Below are positions 1 through 9,091 of a DNA stretch of 38,222 nt, one piece after another. Under the pieces are notes generated by a model, which saw nothing but the letters and a program-made list of their open reading frames with translations, was not told where the DNA came from and ran no database searches. The first letter of the stretch is position 1. Every line of letters begins with the position of its first letter. The stretch covers positions 1-38,222 of the forward strand of contig JACMPM010000121.1 in assembly GCA_014377485.1 (NCBI GenBank), given 5' to 3'. Made by a program: the position numbers and the translations under genes. The DNA comes from Bacteriovorax sp. (GTDB lineage Bacteria > Bdellovibrionota > Bacteriovoracia > Bacteriovoracales > Bacteriovoracaceae).

Positions 1-747
1 CAGAGTAATTGAAAAAGCTTTGGCAATTTTTTTCAAAACTTTTGCAGCATCAACAACATTATTTGTTTTAGTGTAAGCATAAGCTTCTGCTTCATTACAA
101 AAAAGTAAATCAACTCCATCTCCAATCATTTCGGCGAGGCCTTCACTAAAATAAGTCACCATATTAACATCTGAGAAAGTAAGTGCTGTTTTAACGTTAT
201 TGGCTTCTGCTACTTTGCGTGCCTTGACTGCTGCATCTTTACCAGATGGGGAAGCAACTAAATATCCTTCAATATAAACATAATTTGAATTTTTAATACT
301 TTCTTCTATTAATTCTTTTGTAGAAATAGTTTGGGTGATTCCTAAAAAAGTATTCATTGTGCGGTCAGCGTCCGGAGTGATGAGGACAATACATTTTCCT
401 GTGACTCCTGGCTCTAACGAACTAGTTGAAAGATTAGTTTCAACTCCGTTATCCATAAGATCTTTAAAATAGAAGTCTCCAGTTTCGTCACTAGCTACTT
501 TACAAGAATAAAAACTTTTTCCACCAAATTGTGAAACGGCAATCATGGTATTAGCTGCAGAGCCTCCACATGAACGCTTGTGTTGAACTCCGTGAAGTGT
601 GGTAATAATTTCAGTCTGGCGGTCTTCATCAACTAAAGTCATTACACCTTTAGAAATAGAAGCTTTGGCTAAAAATTCGGCCGTAACTTCAAATTCCATG
701 TCAACTAAAGCATTTCCAATTCCGTAGACGTCGTATTTCTTTGCCAT
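1..747 (-). CDS. PfkB-family sugar/nucleoside kinase, adenosine kinase-like (3' end outside window)
   Basis: The reverse strand reads from an ATG at 747 to the window edge with no stop (249 codons), so the C-terminus is missing. The N-terminus (MAKKYDVYGIGNALVDMEFE) and the block CGGSAANTM near residue 50 match the first PfkB signature and the adenosine-kinase-like branch of the ribokinase family, which phosphorylates adenosine or another nucleoside or sugar with ATP in the cytoplasm. The segment VYIEGYLVASPSGK near residues 165-180 is also typical. The second signature with the catalytic Asp (DTxGAGD) would lie beyond the edge, so activity cannot be judged. An AAGGA lies about 11 bases before the ATG. 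It diverges from the SUI1 gene across 69 bp. The substrate is not certain; ribokinase or fructokinase are alternatives. Confidence 0.88.
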   Translation of the reverse strand, partial: MAKKYDVYGIGNALVDMEFEVTAEFLAKASISKGVMTLVDEDRQTEIITTLHGVQHKRSCGGSAANTMIAVSQFGGKSFYSCKVASDETGDFYFKDLMDNGVETNLSTSSLEPGVTGKCIVLITPDADRTMNTFLGITQTISTKELIEESIKNSNYVYIEGYLVASPSGKDAAVKARKVAEANNVKTALTFSDVNMVTYFSEGLAEMIGDGVDLLFCNEAEAYAYTKTNNVVDAAKVLKKIAKAFSITL

Positions 748-816
748 ACTGGTTATATTCCTTTTAAAGTTTCTCACAAATTAAGATTCAAAAATAATAA
801 TCAAAAGACAGCAATA

Positions 817-1224
817 ATGAAACAAAATAAACCATCCAAAGACAATCAAAAGAACAATGAAACCAGGCTTGTCTATTCAAGTGACGGCTCTCATTTAAAA
901 ATTTGTAAAAAATGCGGAGAAGATCCTTGTGAGTGCCCGACTTCACAACAAAATAATATGGAAATAACTCCTGACAAAACGACTCTAAAAATCAAATTGG
1001 AGAAGAATCAACGCGGTGGAAAACTTGTTACGGTGATTCATGAACTTCCTTACAATCCAGTCTATTTTGAAGACTTGGCAAAAAAGTTAAAAAACCATTG
1101 CGGAACAGGTGGAACTTTTAAAAATGATGGAAATACCCAGATCGAGTTACAGGGAGATCAGCGAGAAAAAGTAGAGGCCTTTCTAGCGAAATTAAATTTT
1201 AAAACAAAACGCAGTGGCGGCTAG
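817..1224 (+). CDS. yciH: SUI1/eIF1-family translation factor (YciH-like)
   Basis: This 135-residue protein has a short charged N-terminus, a Cys motif (CKKCGEDPCECP, residues about 29-41), and a C-terminal SUI1 fold (about residues 50-133). The blocks KLEKNQRGGKLVTVI and KKLKNHCGTGGTFK followed by IELQGDQREKVEAFL are the hallmark of bacterial YciH and archaeal/eukaryotic eIF1. The family binds the small ribosomal subunit and affects start-site fidelity; in bacteria the role is minor or stress-related. The length fits (E. coli YciH is about 108 residues plus this N-terminal extension). The ATG at 817 has only a weak purine stretch upstream. The stop codon overlaps the end of a minus-strand remnant. 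Confidence 0.9.
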   Translation: MKQNKPSKDNQKNNETRLVYSSDGSHLKICKKCGEDPCECPTSQQNNMEITPDKTTLKIKLEKNQRGGKLVTVIHELPYNPVYFEDLAKKLKNHCGTGGTFKNDGNTQIELQGDQREKVEAFLAKLNFKTKRSGG

Positions 1225-1331
1225 TAATTAATATCAGACTGCGGTGCAAATGGCGATTTATGTAAATCATAATTTGCAATGAAGGCAAATCCCGGATTAC
1301 TATTTTTGTCAGAGACTTGCCAATTTGTACT
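1221..1331 (-). pseudogene. C-terminal remnant of an unidentified gene
   Basis: The 317-base gap between 1224 and 1542 has no intact gene, but the reverse strand holds a protein-like run of about 36 codons ending in TAG at 1221-1223 (it includes DKNSNPGFAFIANYDLHKSP). Directly upstream in frame lie two stops (TAG, TGA), and there is no start codon. The composition (G, F, N, Y, P; no long Lys/Asn/Ile runs) looks coded rather than random. I read it as the last piece of a deleted gene, with low certainty. I do not recognise the family. The rest of the gap, apart from the RBS of the next gene, shows nothing I can name. Confidence 0.3.
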
Positions 1332-1541
1332 CTATCAGCTGTTTTACATTTCACGATCAATTCATTTGCAAACTACCAATTATCCACAATATTCTGGCAC
1401 CTAAAAAAGCCTCAAGAAAGCAATACCTCGCTAATATTACATACATTACTTCATCTTTAAATAAAAATACCGATCTGGATTTTACGTCCTTTAAAATGTA
1501 CCAAGACATTAAGAAATCAGCTTGGGTTAGGAGTTATCCAC

Positions 1542-4301
1542 TTGTTAAAAAAAATACGATTCTCTTTAAGTATTTTCACCTATTTTATTTTACTGATTTT
1601 TAGTATTAAAACATCGAATATTTGGGCAGAAGAAAATAGTATATCGATGTCAGATCCTGATACATTTGAGCTAACAGGGATGCTTTGGGGGGCCAACGAA
1701 ATCGGTGCTAAAGACTGTAGTTCTTCTGGTGAAAGCTTACCAAAATCTATGGATGGCTGGTTTAAAGCAGTTTCAGAGTACTCCCAATCAGAAAAAGCAC
1801 GCGACAATAAATTAAATGCTGACATCGCAGCTCTTAAGAAAAAAATTGATGAAATAATTGCGAAGACGACTACGAAAGAATTGCAGACTGAAGCCTTGCA
1901 ATTTCAAATTGATTCAGTAAATGAGATTATAGCAAGCATTAATGGGGCAAACGGCAGAATTCCTCTAAGAGAGAAATTACTGTCAACAATACAAAAATCT
2001 CTTGAATACACAAACAATGAAAATAAGAAAACGTATTTGGCATATAAAATTGATCTCATTCAAAACGGATTTGAAGAAGCGATTAAAATAGCACAAATGG
2101 CCTGTGATAGAAAAAAAATAATTGAGACATGTGAAAAATTTGACGATAAGGAAAATTGTATTAAAAGTAAAGTTAACTCTCCAGTGCCCGGATGTGATGT
2201 AGCTCAAAAGACAATTCAGATGATCCATAGCGGACCTGCTCAAGCCTATGGAGATATTTATCTTGTAAAAAAAATTGCTAGTAAAGAACTCAATGAAAAA
2301 ATGGCAAAATTTGAAATAGTTATGACTGAGATGAATAATGGAATTCTTAAATCCAATGATTCTCAATTTGATTGGACAACCCCTATTTCCAAAGGTCTGA
2401 CTAAAATGATTGCGGCCAGAAATGAAGCCGGAGTTATTTGTCCATATGCTGATGATAAAAACAAAGAAGGTAAAAAAAATGAAGATATCCCTAAAAAAGC
2501 AAAAATATTTTTAGAAATTTTGGGAGTGTCTGCTGAAGATCTTGATAAAGCAGTTAGTAATTTCACTACTGCATGGAATGAAACGGACCAAGTTATCGGC
2601 CAGGCAGGACAAAGACCCAGCTATTTTGAAAAAGTTAAAAAACTTCTCGAGGGATTAATTGTCAAAGATAAAGTTAAGCTTGGGGATCTTCAAACTCAAT
2701 TAGAGGCATTAAAAAATAATTTAAAAAAAGTTAAAGCTGAACTCGGAATTAGTAGCATCAATGAGGAAATTTGTCCGGCCAGTCCTCTTCCAAACGGAGT
2801 TAGGGTGTGTGATAGTCATTACAATGTATGGTGTGACCCGACTACTACAGAAGGAAAATCCTTTGATGCTTATATATCATGCATGAGAAGAGCTGAAGCC
2901 AATATTGCAATAAAATCGGCAGACTCTTCAGTAAGTAATTACATAAAAAATCATCCTGATTTTGTAGGTCTCGTTCAAAATTCTCCTGGAGGTCGATGGG
3001 ATGCCAAGATGAAAAAGCCAGATGGGACTATTTATTTTGTCGATAAATCGTTTGATGGTATACCTGTCACTGCAGAAAGTTGCGGACCTTATCCTCTTCC
3101 AATGGGCTCTTTCTGTATGCTTGGAGATCTCGATTATTCACATTCAAGTGCATTTTGTAATCCAACGACACCTCAAGGAAAAGCTTTTGCCATCTGGACT
3201 AAATGTAACAATCTAGTTGTAGCTACCGATGCAATTCAATGCATTCCCGAATATAGAGGATCTATCGTATTCAAAGCATGTCCCGCTGCAGGCAGCAGCA
3301 GTCCGAGCATCGATGCAAGCAAGTTAATTCAAAAAGATCCATGCAAACCTGATTATCCAGGTGGACCTGTTTTAGGACCATGTCCTGCTTTTAGTGGTGG
3401 AGTGGCGAGCAACTCTACCTCAAGCGAGAGTGAGGGAGGAAATATATTTTCCGCAGAACCATCTGCAAGTTCTGGTTATGCCAAAGCATTTTCGCCTACA
3501 GAATTGGAGATCTACGGAAAGGTGCCAAATAAAACTAACTTCACTTTTACACAAAGTAAGTCTGCACCAACTTCGATAAGTTTTTTTTCTAAAGGAAAAA
3601 GTATCGAAGTCTGTAAAAGCGAATTAGGAACGACTAAATGTAGCAAAGATTCTGATGGACCATCCATGGGACGTACGGCTTTTGGATTACCTGTTGAAAA
3701 CAAGGCCAAAGATTTTATACATCGAATGAGTTTCACATTTAAGGCAGATAATTATTTTACATCTAATCCTGGAGGCCATTTTGCCTTTGGACTTCGCGGA
3801 GAACTTCGAAATACAAAGCAAGACTCAAAAGAGGCCGGTGCTGATGGGCGGGGTGTAATTTTTGGAAACATAGCTGGAGACAAAAGAAATGCAGGATTTG
3901 CTAAATGTGGAAATGGAATTGTCGAGGCAGAAAGTTACTCACGTGATGCTTTTGCAAAAGGACTTTCTCCGAGAGCTAATGAAATCTTTCCGGAAACATG
4001 TAGTGGATCAATTTTTCAAGATAATAAATATTATAAAGTTGAAATTGATGTAACTCGGAATACATATATTTTATATAGACTTTATGATAGCTCTGGCAAA
4101 CTTCTCCAAAAAAACTACGTTAAAGATCAACCAAGCACTCGTATAGATCCAGGACTGGTGGGATGGTTTATTGGGCATGTCTTTGATGTGACGACTGATC
4201 AAAAAGATAATGATGGAGATGGTATCGTTGATAATGAATCATCGAATTGGTCATTCTTAATTGATAATTTTAGGATTAGTTCAGGGGCGTTAAAGCCTTA
4301 A
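1542..4301 (+). CDS. Large exported protein with coiled coils, duplicated Cys module and C-terminal lectin-like domain
   Basis: The start is TTG at 1542, supported by AGGAG at 1529-1533 (spacing 8) and by a good Sec signal peptide at residues 1-29 (MLKKIRFSLSIFTYFILLIF, then NIWAEE). The 919-residue product then has helical, Lys/Glu-rich stretches (about 70-135 and 370-400) likely to form coiled coils. A Cys-rich module appears twice, near residues 409 and 513: C-P-x-PLPxG, then C-(D/N)-PTTxxGK-(S/A)-F, then a C a few residues on. A Gly/Ser linker (about 605-645) leads to a beta-rich C-terminal region (about 650-919) with a possible Ca-binding DNDGDGIVDNE stretch and a pattern reminiscent of LamG/legume-lectin folds. 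The product is probably periplasmic or surface-exposed. I do not recognise a named family; an adhesive or binding role is inference. Confidence 0.85.
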   Translation: MLKKIRFSLSIFTYFILLIFSIKTSNIWAEENSISMSDPDTFELTGMLWGANEIGAKDCSSSGESLPKSMDGWFKAVSEYSQSEKARDNKLNADIAALKKKIDEIIAKTTTKELQTEALQFQIDSVNEIIASINGANGRIPLREKLLSTIQKSLEYTNNENKKTYLAYKIDLIQNGFEEAIKIAQMACDRKKIIETCEKFDDKENCIKSKVNSPVPGCDVAQKTIQMIHSGPAQAYGDIYLVKKIASKELNEKMAKFEIVMTEMNNGILKSNDSQFDWTTPISKGLTKMIAARNEAGVICPYADDKNKEGKKNEDIPKKAKIFLEILGVSAEDLDKAVSNFTTAWNETDQVIGQAGQRPSYFEKVKKLLEGLIVKDKVKLGDLQTQLEALKNNLKKVKAELGISSINEEICPASPLPNGVRVCDSHYNVWCDPTTTEGKSFDAYISCMRRAEANIAIKSADSSVSNYIKNHPDFVGLVQNSPGGRWDAKMKKPDGTIYFVDKSFDGIPVTAESCGPYPLPMGSFCMLGDLDYSHSSAFCNPTTPQGKAFAIWTKCNNLVVATDAIQCIPEYRGSIVFKACPAAGSSSPSIDASKLIQKDPCKPDYPGGPVLGPCPAFSGGVASNSTSSESEGGNIFSAEPSASSGYAKAFSPTELEIYGKVPNKTNFTFTQSKSAPTSISFFSKGKSIEVCKSELGTTKCSKDSDGPSMGRTAFGLPVENKAKDFIHRMSFTFKADNYFTSNPGGHFAFGLRGELRNTKQDSKEAGADGRGVIFGNIAGDKRNAGFAKCGNGIVEAESYSRDAFAKGLSPRANEIFPETCSGSIFQDNKYYKVEIDVTRNTYILYRLYDSSGKLLQKNYVKDQPSTRIDPGLVGWFIGHVFDVTTDQKDNDGDGIVDNESSNWSFLIDNFRISSGALKP

Positions 4302-4321
4302 ATATAAATATTAGATATGCT

Positions 4322-5083
4322 TCATTTAAAAATTTTATACATATCATAGCGAGTGCTCTTGCCGTTATAACTGGCCGTAAGATTTTCTTTAATTGGCACA
4401 GCACTTAATGATCGTTTGACCACAACTCGCGAACGCGCAGTTTTTAAGGCCCATTCTAGAAATTCAGCAGAGTCAAAATCTTCTCCCACCACATCTTTAA
4501 AAATGCGCATTTCCTTTCTAGGTAAGGCTGATTTTTTAGATCCGGTTTTTTCCGGATACATAGGATCGTAGTAAATCACATCGGGGCGATCTTCTTCGTT
4601 AATTTTTGAGAAGAGCCGTGAGGCATCTGCGAAGACAATTTCAAAATCCAAGGGATATCTTCTTTTGGCATCTGCCAGCAGTAAATAAATGGTAGGATGA
4701 CGCTCGAAAGAACGAAGTTTTGCTCCAAAATAATTTATTAAAAGTGAATCTTTTCCGGTGCCACAAGTGGTGTCCCAAACAAAAGGTCTTTCAATACCTT
4801 TAATTCCAAGCGCCTTCGCCAATGGCTCCCGAGTAATGGCATACTGCTGCCGTTGGTGATAGCTATAGCTTTCTTCAAAATCAAAACACATAACACCGAG
4901 ATCCACAGAGTGGAATTTCAGCTTTCCTTCTGAAAAATACAAGTAATCGCAGTCTTCCCTTAGCTTACGCTCTGATTCAATTTCTAGACAAAACTTATTT
5001 TTGTCGTTAACCGCATCTTGTAGATATGATGGCCAAGCATCAATCTCCAGATCGCTCATTTTTATCTTTATTAATTCACTCAT
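4322..5083 (-). CDS. rsmJ: 16S rRNA (guanine-1516-N2)-methyltransferase RsmJ
   Basis: This 253-residue protein matches RsmJ (formerly YhiQ), which methylates N2 of G1516 in 16S rRNA using S-adenosylmethionine. The SAM-binding motif is CGTGKDSLLINYFG (about residues 109-122), followed by the acidic/charged helix FERHPTIYLLLADAKRR. The catalytic-type motif is DPMYP (about 170), followed by the family stretch KSALPRKEMRIFKDVVG and then VVVKRS near residue 222. The length agrees with the family (about 250). It diverges from gcvP across only 49 bp. A TATAAT box ends 8 bases before the ATG and no Shine-Dalgarno sequence is visible, so translation is probably leaderless. Confidence 0.92.
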   Translation of the reverse strand: MSELIKIKMSDLEIDAWPSYLQDAVNDKNKFCLEIESERKLREDCDYLYFSEGKLKFHSVDLGVMCFDFEESYSYHQRQQYAITREPLAKALGIKGIERPFVWDTTCGTGKDSLLINYFGAKLRSFERHPTIYLLLADAKRRYPLDFEIVFADASRLFSKINEEDRPDVIYYDPMYPEKTGSKKSALPRKEMRIFKDVVGEDFDSAEFLEWALKTARSRVVVKRSLSAVPIKENLTASYNGKSTRYDMYKIFK

Positions 5084-5091
5084 TATTAGCT

Positions 5092-5097
5092 ATTATA
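5092..5097 (-). promoter_or_regulatory. Candidate -10 box of a leaderless rsmJ promoter
   Basis: The reverse strand reads TATAAT, then 8 bases (agctaata), then the rsmJ ATG. A start point about 7 bases after the box would fall on or next to the ATG. No purine-rich ribosome site lies between. No clear -35 hexamer is seen at 17 bases. The same 49-bp gap must also carry the gcvP ribosome site. Confidence 0.5.
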
Positions 5098-5132
5098 CTG
5101 GTAAATAATTCATTTTAAAAGGACGTGTGCTC

Positions 5133-8100
5133 ATGCCAGAAAAAAACTCTGAAAGCAATTTCAAAAATCTTCCGTATGATCCAAAAAAGCTAAAAAGAGA
5201 GTTAACTAAATATTATATTTCTTCTACTAAAGAAGAACAGGCAGAAATGCTGACGACAATTAAACTTAAAACACTGAGTGACCTCTACGCTCATATACCT
5301 GATGATGTAAAATTCGACAAAGCGCCCTTTGTGACAGAAGAACTTTCATATAACGATCTCATCGCTCACGTCGAAGAAGTTGCGGCAAAAAATAATGTCA
5401 AAACATGTTTCATCGGGGACGGTTTAAAAAATTATAAAGTTTCAGAAATTGTGCCTTATGTTTGCAACCTACGCGGACTAACTACGGCCTACACTCCTTA
5501 TCAACCTGAGAGATCGCAAGGAACTTTGAACTCTCTTTGGATTTATTCATCAGCACTTTCTATGCTGACTGGATTTGAAGCAGTCAACGCTTCTTTTTAT
5601 GACCGCTCAACGACTCTTTTTGAAGCGATTCAAACTGCGATGAGAATTGTTAAAAATACTAATACTGCTCTGATTTGCGAATCAATATACCCAGGTGATA
5701 TTGAAGTTTTAAAAACTCACGCTAGAGAGACTGGTTTAAAGTTAATCACTATTCCAACTGACCCTGAAACAGGGATAACAAATATTGAAATTGCCCGCAA
5801 GCTTGCTCTGGAAATAGGATCTAATCTCGCAGCAATAGCATTTCCTCAAGTCAATAATTTTGGAAACCTTGAAGATGTTCATGAACTAACAGATTTATGT
5901 ACTGAACTCAATATTCAATCAATCGCATTATTTGATCCTATGCTTCTGGCAACTGATGGATTAATTCCACCGGTAGAATACGGAAGTAATAAGCAAGGTG
6001 CCAACATGATCGTGGGAGAAGGCCAACATCTTGCCATCGCTCCAAACTTTGGTGGCCCAGGACTAGGGATTTTTGGTATTCGTTATAATGAAAAAAATAA
6101 ATTAGATATCCGTTCTACTGCAGGTCGATTTATCGGACGCGCCAAAGATGTAGATGGGAAAAGTTGTTTATGCATGGTTTTATCAACTCGTGAACAACAT
6201 ATCCGTAGAGACAAGGCCACTTCAAATATTTGTTCTAACCAATCGTTTATTGCGACTGCCGCAGGTGCTGCAATCCTAGCTCGTGGTGAAGAAGGAATGA
6301 CTGAGTCAGCTCTATTAGGGCGCGACTATGCACTTCAAATGGCACAAGTTCTCACTCAATATAAAGGTGTCAACCTCGCCTTCCCATCAACTCCTTTTTA
6401 TAATGAATTTACACTTGAACTTCCAATGACAGTTAGTGAGCTTCAAAAAAGAGCATCGAAAGCAAATCTTCAACTTGGCGTTGATGTTAGCAATCGATTA
6501 AAAGACGGAAGAAATCTTCTGCTGCTCTCATTCTTTGATGTACACACAGACGAAGATCTTGAAGCATTAGAAATCTTTTTTAGAGATAATTTTGAAGCAG
6601 AGGAAAATGATGAGTTCCTTCCTGAAATTCCTGAAAATTTCCTACGTACTTCAAAAGTTGGTTTGCCCTCTCTTGAAATTGAAGACATTAAAACTTACTA
6701 CAAAAAACTCGCTGACTTAAATGTTAGCCCTGATGATAATATTTATCCTCTTGGTTCATGCACAATGAAATACAATCCCTATATCAATGACTACGCTGCG
6801 AGCTTAAAAGGCTTTACAGATATTCACCCTCAAGCACCGATTGAAGATGTTCAGGGATGCCTTAAAATTTTATTTTCCATTCAAGAAATGTTTAAGTCTA
6901 TTACAGGACTACCAGCAGTAACAACTCAACCGGTGGCCGGAGCGCAAGGTGAATTGGTTGGATTAAAATTATTTCAAGCCTATCACCGAAATAATGGGGA
7001 ATCAGAAACCCGCAATATTCTTTTAATTCCACGTTCTGCTCATGGAACAAATCCTGCTTCGGCGACGATGGCCGGATTTGAAACAAAAACGGTCGACGGA
7101 ATACAATACGGAATTGTAACGATTGAAGCTAATAAAAAAGGTCAAATTGATTTTGATCAAATGAAAGAGGCCATCGAAAAATACAAAACCAGAATTGCTG
7201 GTGTAATGGTTACGAATCCAAACACTTCAGGAATTTTTGAAACTTGCTTTAGAGAAATGAGTAAACTCATTCACGCCGCTGGTGGATTAGTTTATATGGA
7301 CGGCGCGAACATGAACGCTATCGCTGGTTGGATAGATCTCGATAAATTAGGTGTAGATGCTGTTCATAATAATCTACATAAAACCTGGACTATTCCTCAC
7401 GGTGGCGGGGGCCCAGGAGACGGTATCGTTGCAGTCTCTCATCGACTGATTGATTATCTCCCTGGAATTCAAGTTACAAAAGACAGTGCCGGATTTTATG
7501 ATATGGTGAAAGCTCCAAAATCAATTGGTTCATTCCATCGTCACTTTGGAAATTTCGCTCATAAAATTAGGGCCTATACTTATATCAAGTCACTTGGCGG
7601 TGCAGGAACTAGAGAGATGTCTGCTGTAGCTGTTCTTGCAGCTCGCTATTTACATGAAAAATTAAAACCAACTTTCCCTAGTCTTCCAGAAGAATGTGAC
7701 AACGAAGTTCGTATGCACGAATTTATTCTCACAATAACTAAAGATACTTTTGCCCGCATTGACGCCGGTGGAACTCCTAAAGCTCAGGCCATAGCAAAAA
7801 TAGGGAAACTCTTTTTAGATTTCGGACTCCATGCTCCGACTGTTGCGTTCCCTGAAATTTATGGCCTGATGATTGAGCCTACTGAGACTTATAGTAAAGC
7901 TGAACTCGACCGTTTTGTAGATGTAGTAAACGCTATCTCAGAGCTTATTAACGAGACACCACATGTTCTAAGAACAGCACCTCATTTTACACCTGTAAAA
8001 AAAGTAGATGAGGTTGATGCTAATAAGAATTTAACTTTTATGGAAGAGTTGAAAGTTCTTCCAACACTTTACTCGAACGTTATAGATCCATTAAAACTCT

Positions 8101-8159
8101 CCAAAATGAATATTTCGGATGTAAGTCATGAAATTCTTCGGGCGCATAATGAAGGTTAA
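5133..8159 (+). CDS. gcvP: Glycine dehydrogenase (decarboxylating), P protein, PA-PB type fused in one chain
   Basis: This is the P protein of the glycine cleavage system: it decarboxylates glycine on pyridoxal phosphate and passes aminomethyl to the lipoyl group of GcvH. The ATG at 5133 is preferred over the GTG at 5127 because AAAAGGA (5117-5123) gives a spacing of 9. Residues 1 to about 475 resemble the GcvPA subunit (N-terminal KTLSDLYAHIPDDVKF) and residues about 510-1008 resemble GcvPB (YPLGSCTMKYNPYINDY). The PLP lysine is in NNLHKTWTIPHGGGGPGDG, Lys750. At 1008 residues it is somewhat longer than the usual one-chain enzyme (about 950). No gcvT or gcvH lies nearby. A strong terminator follows. 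The identity is secure; the PA/PB-like halves are judged by eye. Confidence 0.95.
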   Translation: MPEKNSESNFKNLPYDPKKLKRELTKYYISSTKEEQAEMLTTIKLKTLSDLYAHIPDDVKFDKAPFVTEELSYNDLIAHVEEVAAKNNVKTCFIGDGLKNYKVSEIVPYVCNLRGLTTAYTPYQPERSQGTLNSLWIYSSALSMLTGFEAVNASFYDRSTTLFEAIQTAMRIVKNTNTALICESIYPGDIEVLKTHARETGLKLITIPTDPETGITNIEIARKLALEIGSNLAAIAFPQVNNFGNLEDVHELTDLCTELNIQSIALFDPMLLATDGLIPPVEYGSNKQGANMIVGEGQHLAIAPNFGGPGLGIFGIRYNEKNKLDIRSTAGRFIGRAKDVDGKSCLCMVLSTREQHIRRDKATSNICSNQSFIATAAGAAILARGEEGMTESALLGRDYALQMAQVLTQYKGVNLAFPSTPFYNEFTLELPMTVSELQKRASKANLQLGVDVSNRLKDGRNLLLLSFFDVHTDEDLEALEIFFRDNFEAEENDEFLPEIPENFLRTSKVGLPSLEIEDIKTYYKKLADLNVSPDDNIYPLGSCTMKYNPYINDYAASLKGFTDIHPQAPIEDVQGCLKILFSIQEMFKSITGLPAVTTQPVAGAQGELVGLKLFQAYHRNNGESETRNILLIPRSAHGTNPASATMAGFETKTVDGIQYGIVTIEANKKGQIDFDQMKEAIEKYKTRIAGVMVTNPNTSGIFETCFREMSKLIHAAGGLVYMDGANMNAIAGWIDLDKLGVDAVHNNLHKTWTIPHGGGGPGDGIVAVSHRLIDYLPGIQVTKDSAGFYDMVKAPKSIGSFHRHFGNFAHKIRAYTYIKSLGGAGTREMSAVAVLAARYLHEKLKPTFPSLPEECDNEVRMHEFILTITKDTFARIDAGGTPKAQAIAKIGKLFLDFGLHAPTVAFPEIYGLMIEPTETYSKAELDRFVDVVNAISELINETPHVLRTAPHFTPVKKVDEVDANKNLTFMEELKVLPTLYSNVIDPLKLSKMNISDVSHEILRAHNEG

Positions 8160-8184
8160 AAAAAGATTTTAGTAAATTTCAATA

Positions 8185-8216
8185 AAAAAAGCCTAAGAAA
8201 ATACTTAGGCTTTTTT
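8185..8216. terminator. Bidirectional intrinsic terminator
   Basis: GCCTAAG (8191-8197) pairs with CTTAGGC (8204-8210) around a 6-base loop. It is flanked by an A-run (8185-8190) and a T-run (8211-8216), so it can end both gcvP (plus) and the four-gene operon whose last stop is at 8222 (minus). Confidence 0.9.
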
Positions 8217-8221
8217 ATTAT

Positions 8222-9091
8222 TTAAGGTTTTAAAACTACTGCTCGTGCAACTCTCTCGCCCCGGCAAGGTGATTGGCGATTTTTACTATTTGGTTCTACG
8301 TCGATAGTTGCCACATCTTCAAGCAACTCCAAGTGGCATTGATTTAAAAAAACTTTTAAATCTTTAGGGTCTATACCCCATTTGAAAGGCTCACTTGCCA
8401 ATTTTAAGAAGAAATTAATTAGACCTTTGCCTTTATGAAAATTGAAAGCCTTATTGGCATCTGGCTCAATATAAGTAAAAATAATTTCTGAATAATCAGG
8501 AAGCACAAATGCCAGGTCAGTGAAAAAAAGTCGCACATCTTGTTCACTCAAGTACATAGAAACGGCTTCCCAAACAACTATAACAGGCCTGTCAGATAGT
8601 ATTTTTGGTGCCAATTCACGAATTGATTCACGGGTAAGATCAAGTCCTATATATAGCATTTTTGTATTTATGTTTTTAACTAAAATTAATTTTAAATTCT
8701 GAGTGGCGGGGTGATCAACTTCAAACACTTCTTTAAAACTTTTATTTAATGAGCATTCTAATCCTAGCCCGTCGAGCCCTGCTCCGATCACAAATAAAGT
8801 AGAGTTAGGTTTTTGTTCAACCCATTTTAAAACGGTTTGATAAATCCACCATTTTCGTCTTAAAACATGCTCTGAAAAACCAGGAAGGATAAGATTTTCT
8901 AATCGATTTGATACAAATCTAAAAAGCTTAGAATTAAAAAAAAATCTGAAAAATGATGAATAATATTTTACTAACAACTCTTTTGAAAGCAATAATGTGC
9001 CCGGAAGGACAAAAGATGGAGATTTTCTTGCGTTGTTAAAACAAACGAGTGAGATGAGTATTGCCGTTTTACTAATACGATTGTCTTTCAC
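8222..9091 (-). CDS. SAM-dependent methyltransferase, leucine carboxyl methyltransferase (LCM/PPM) family
   Basis: This 289-residue protein has the LCM-family SAM site FVIGAGLDGLGLEC (about residues 101-114) with the diagnostic EVDHPATQNLK about 15 residues later. A second motif, VVWEAVSMYLSEQDV, lies near residue 175, and PGFSEHVLRRKWWI precedes the SAM site. Family members methylate a carboxylate (PP2A leucine) or act as O-methyltransferases on small molecules and polyketides. The start is GTG at 9091, four bases inside the upstream gene (GTGA overlap), with AAGGGA 5 bases before it. It is the last gene of the operon and ends just before a terminator. The substrate is unknown; a carboxyl or hydroxyl made by the upstream enzymes is the natural guess (inference). 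Confidence 0.85.
   Translation of the reverse strand: MKDNRISKTAILISLVCFNNARKSPSFVLPGTLLLSKELLVKYYSSFFRFFFNSKLFRFVSNRLENLILPGFSEHVLRRKWWIYQTVLKWVEQKPNSTLFVIGAGLDGLGLECSLNKSFKEVFEVDHPATQNLKLILVKNINTKMLYIGLDLTRESIRELAPKILSDRPVIVVWEAVSMYLSEQDVRLFFTDLAFVLPDYSEIIFTYIEPDANKAFNFHKGKGLINFFLKLASEPFKWGIDPKDLKVFLNQCHLELLEDVATIDVEPNSKNRQSPCRGERVARAVVLKP

Noticed and set aside
1325-1603. A 92-codon plus-strand ORF overlapping the start of the large exported protein
   Set aside because: It lacks a ribosome site, its composition is unlike a real protein, and it overlaps a better-supported signal peptide with its own Shine-Dalgarno.
5084-5132. A glycine riboswitch before gcvP
   Set aside because: Only 49 bases lie between the divergent starts, too few for an aptamer, and no riboswitch-like stems are visible.
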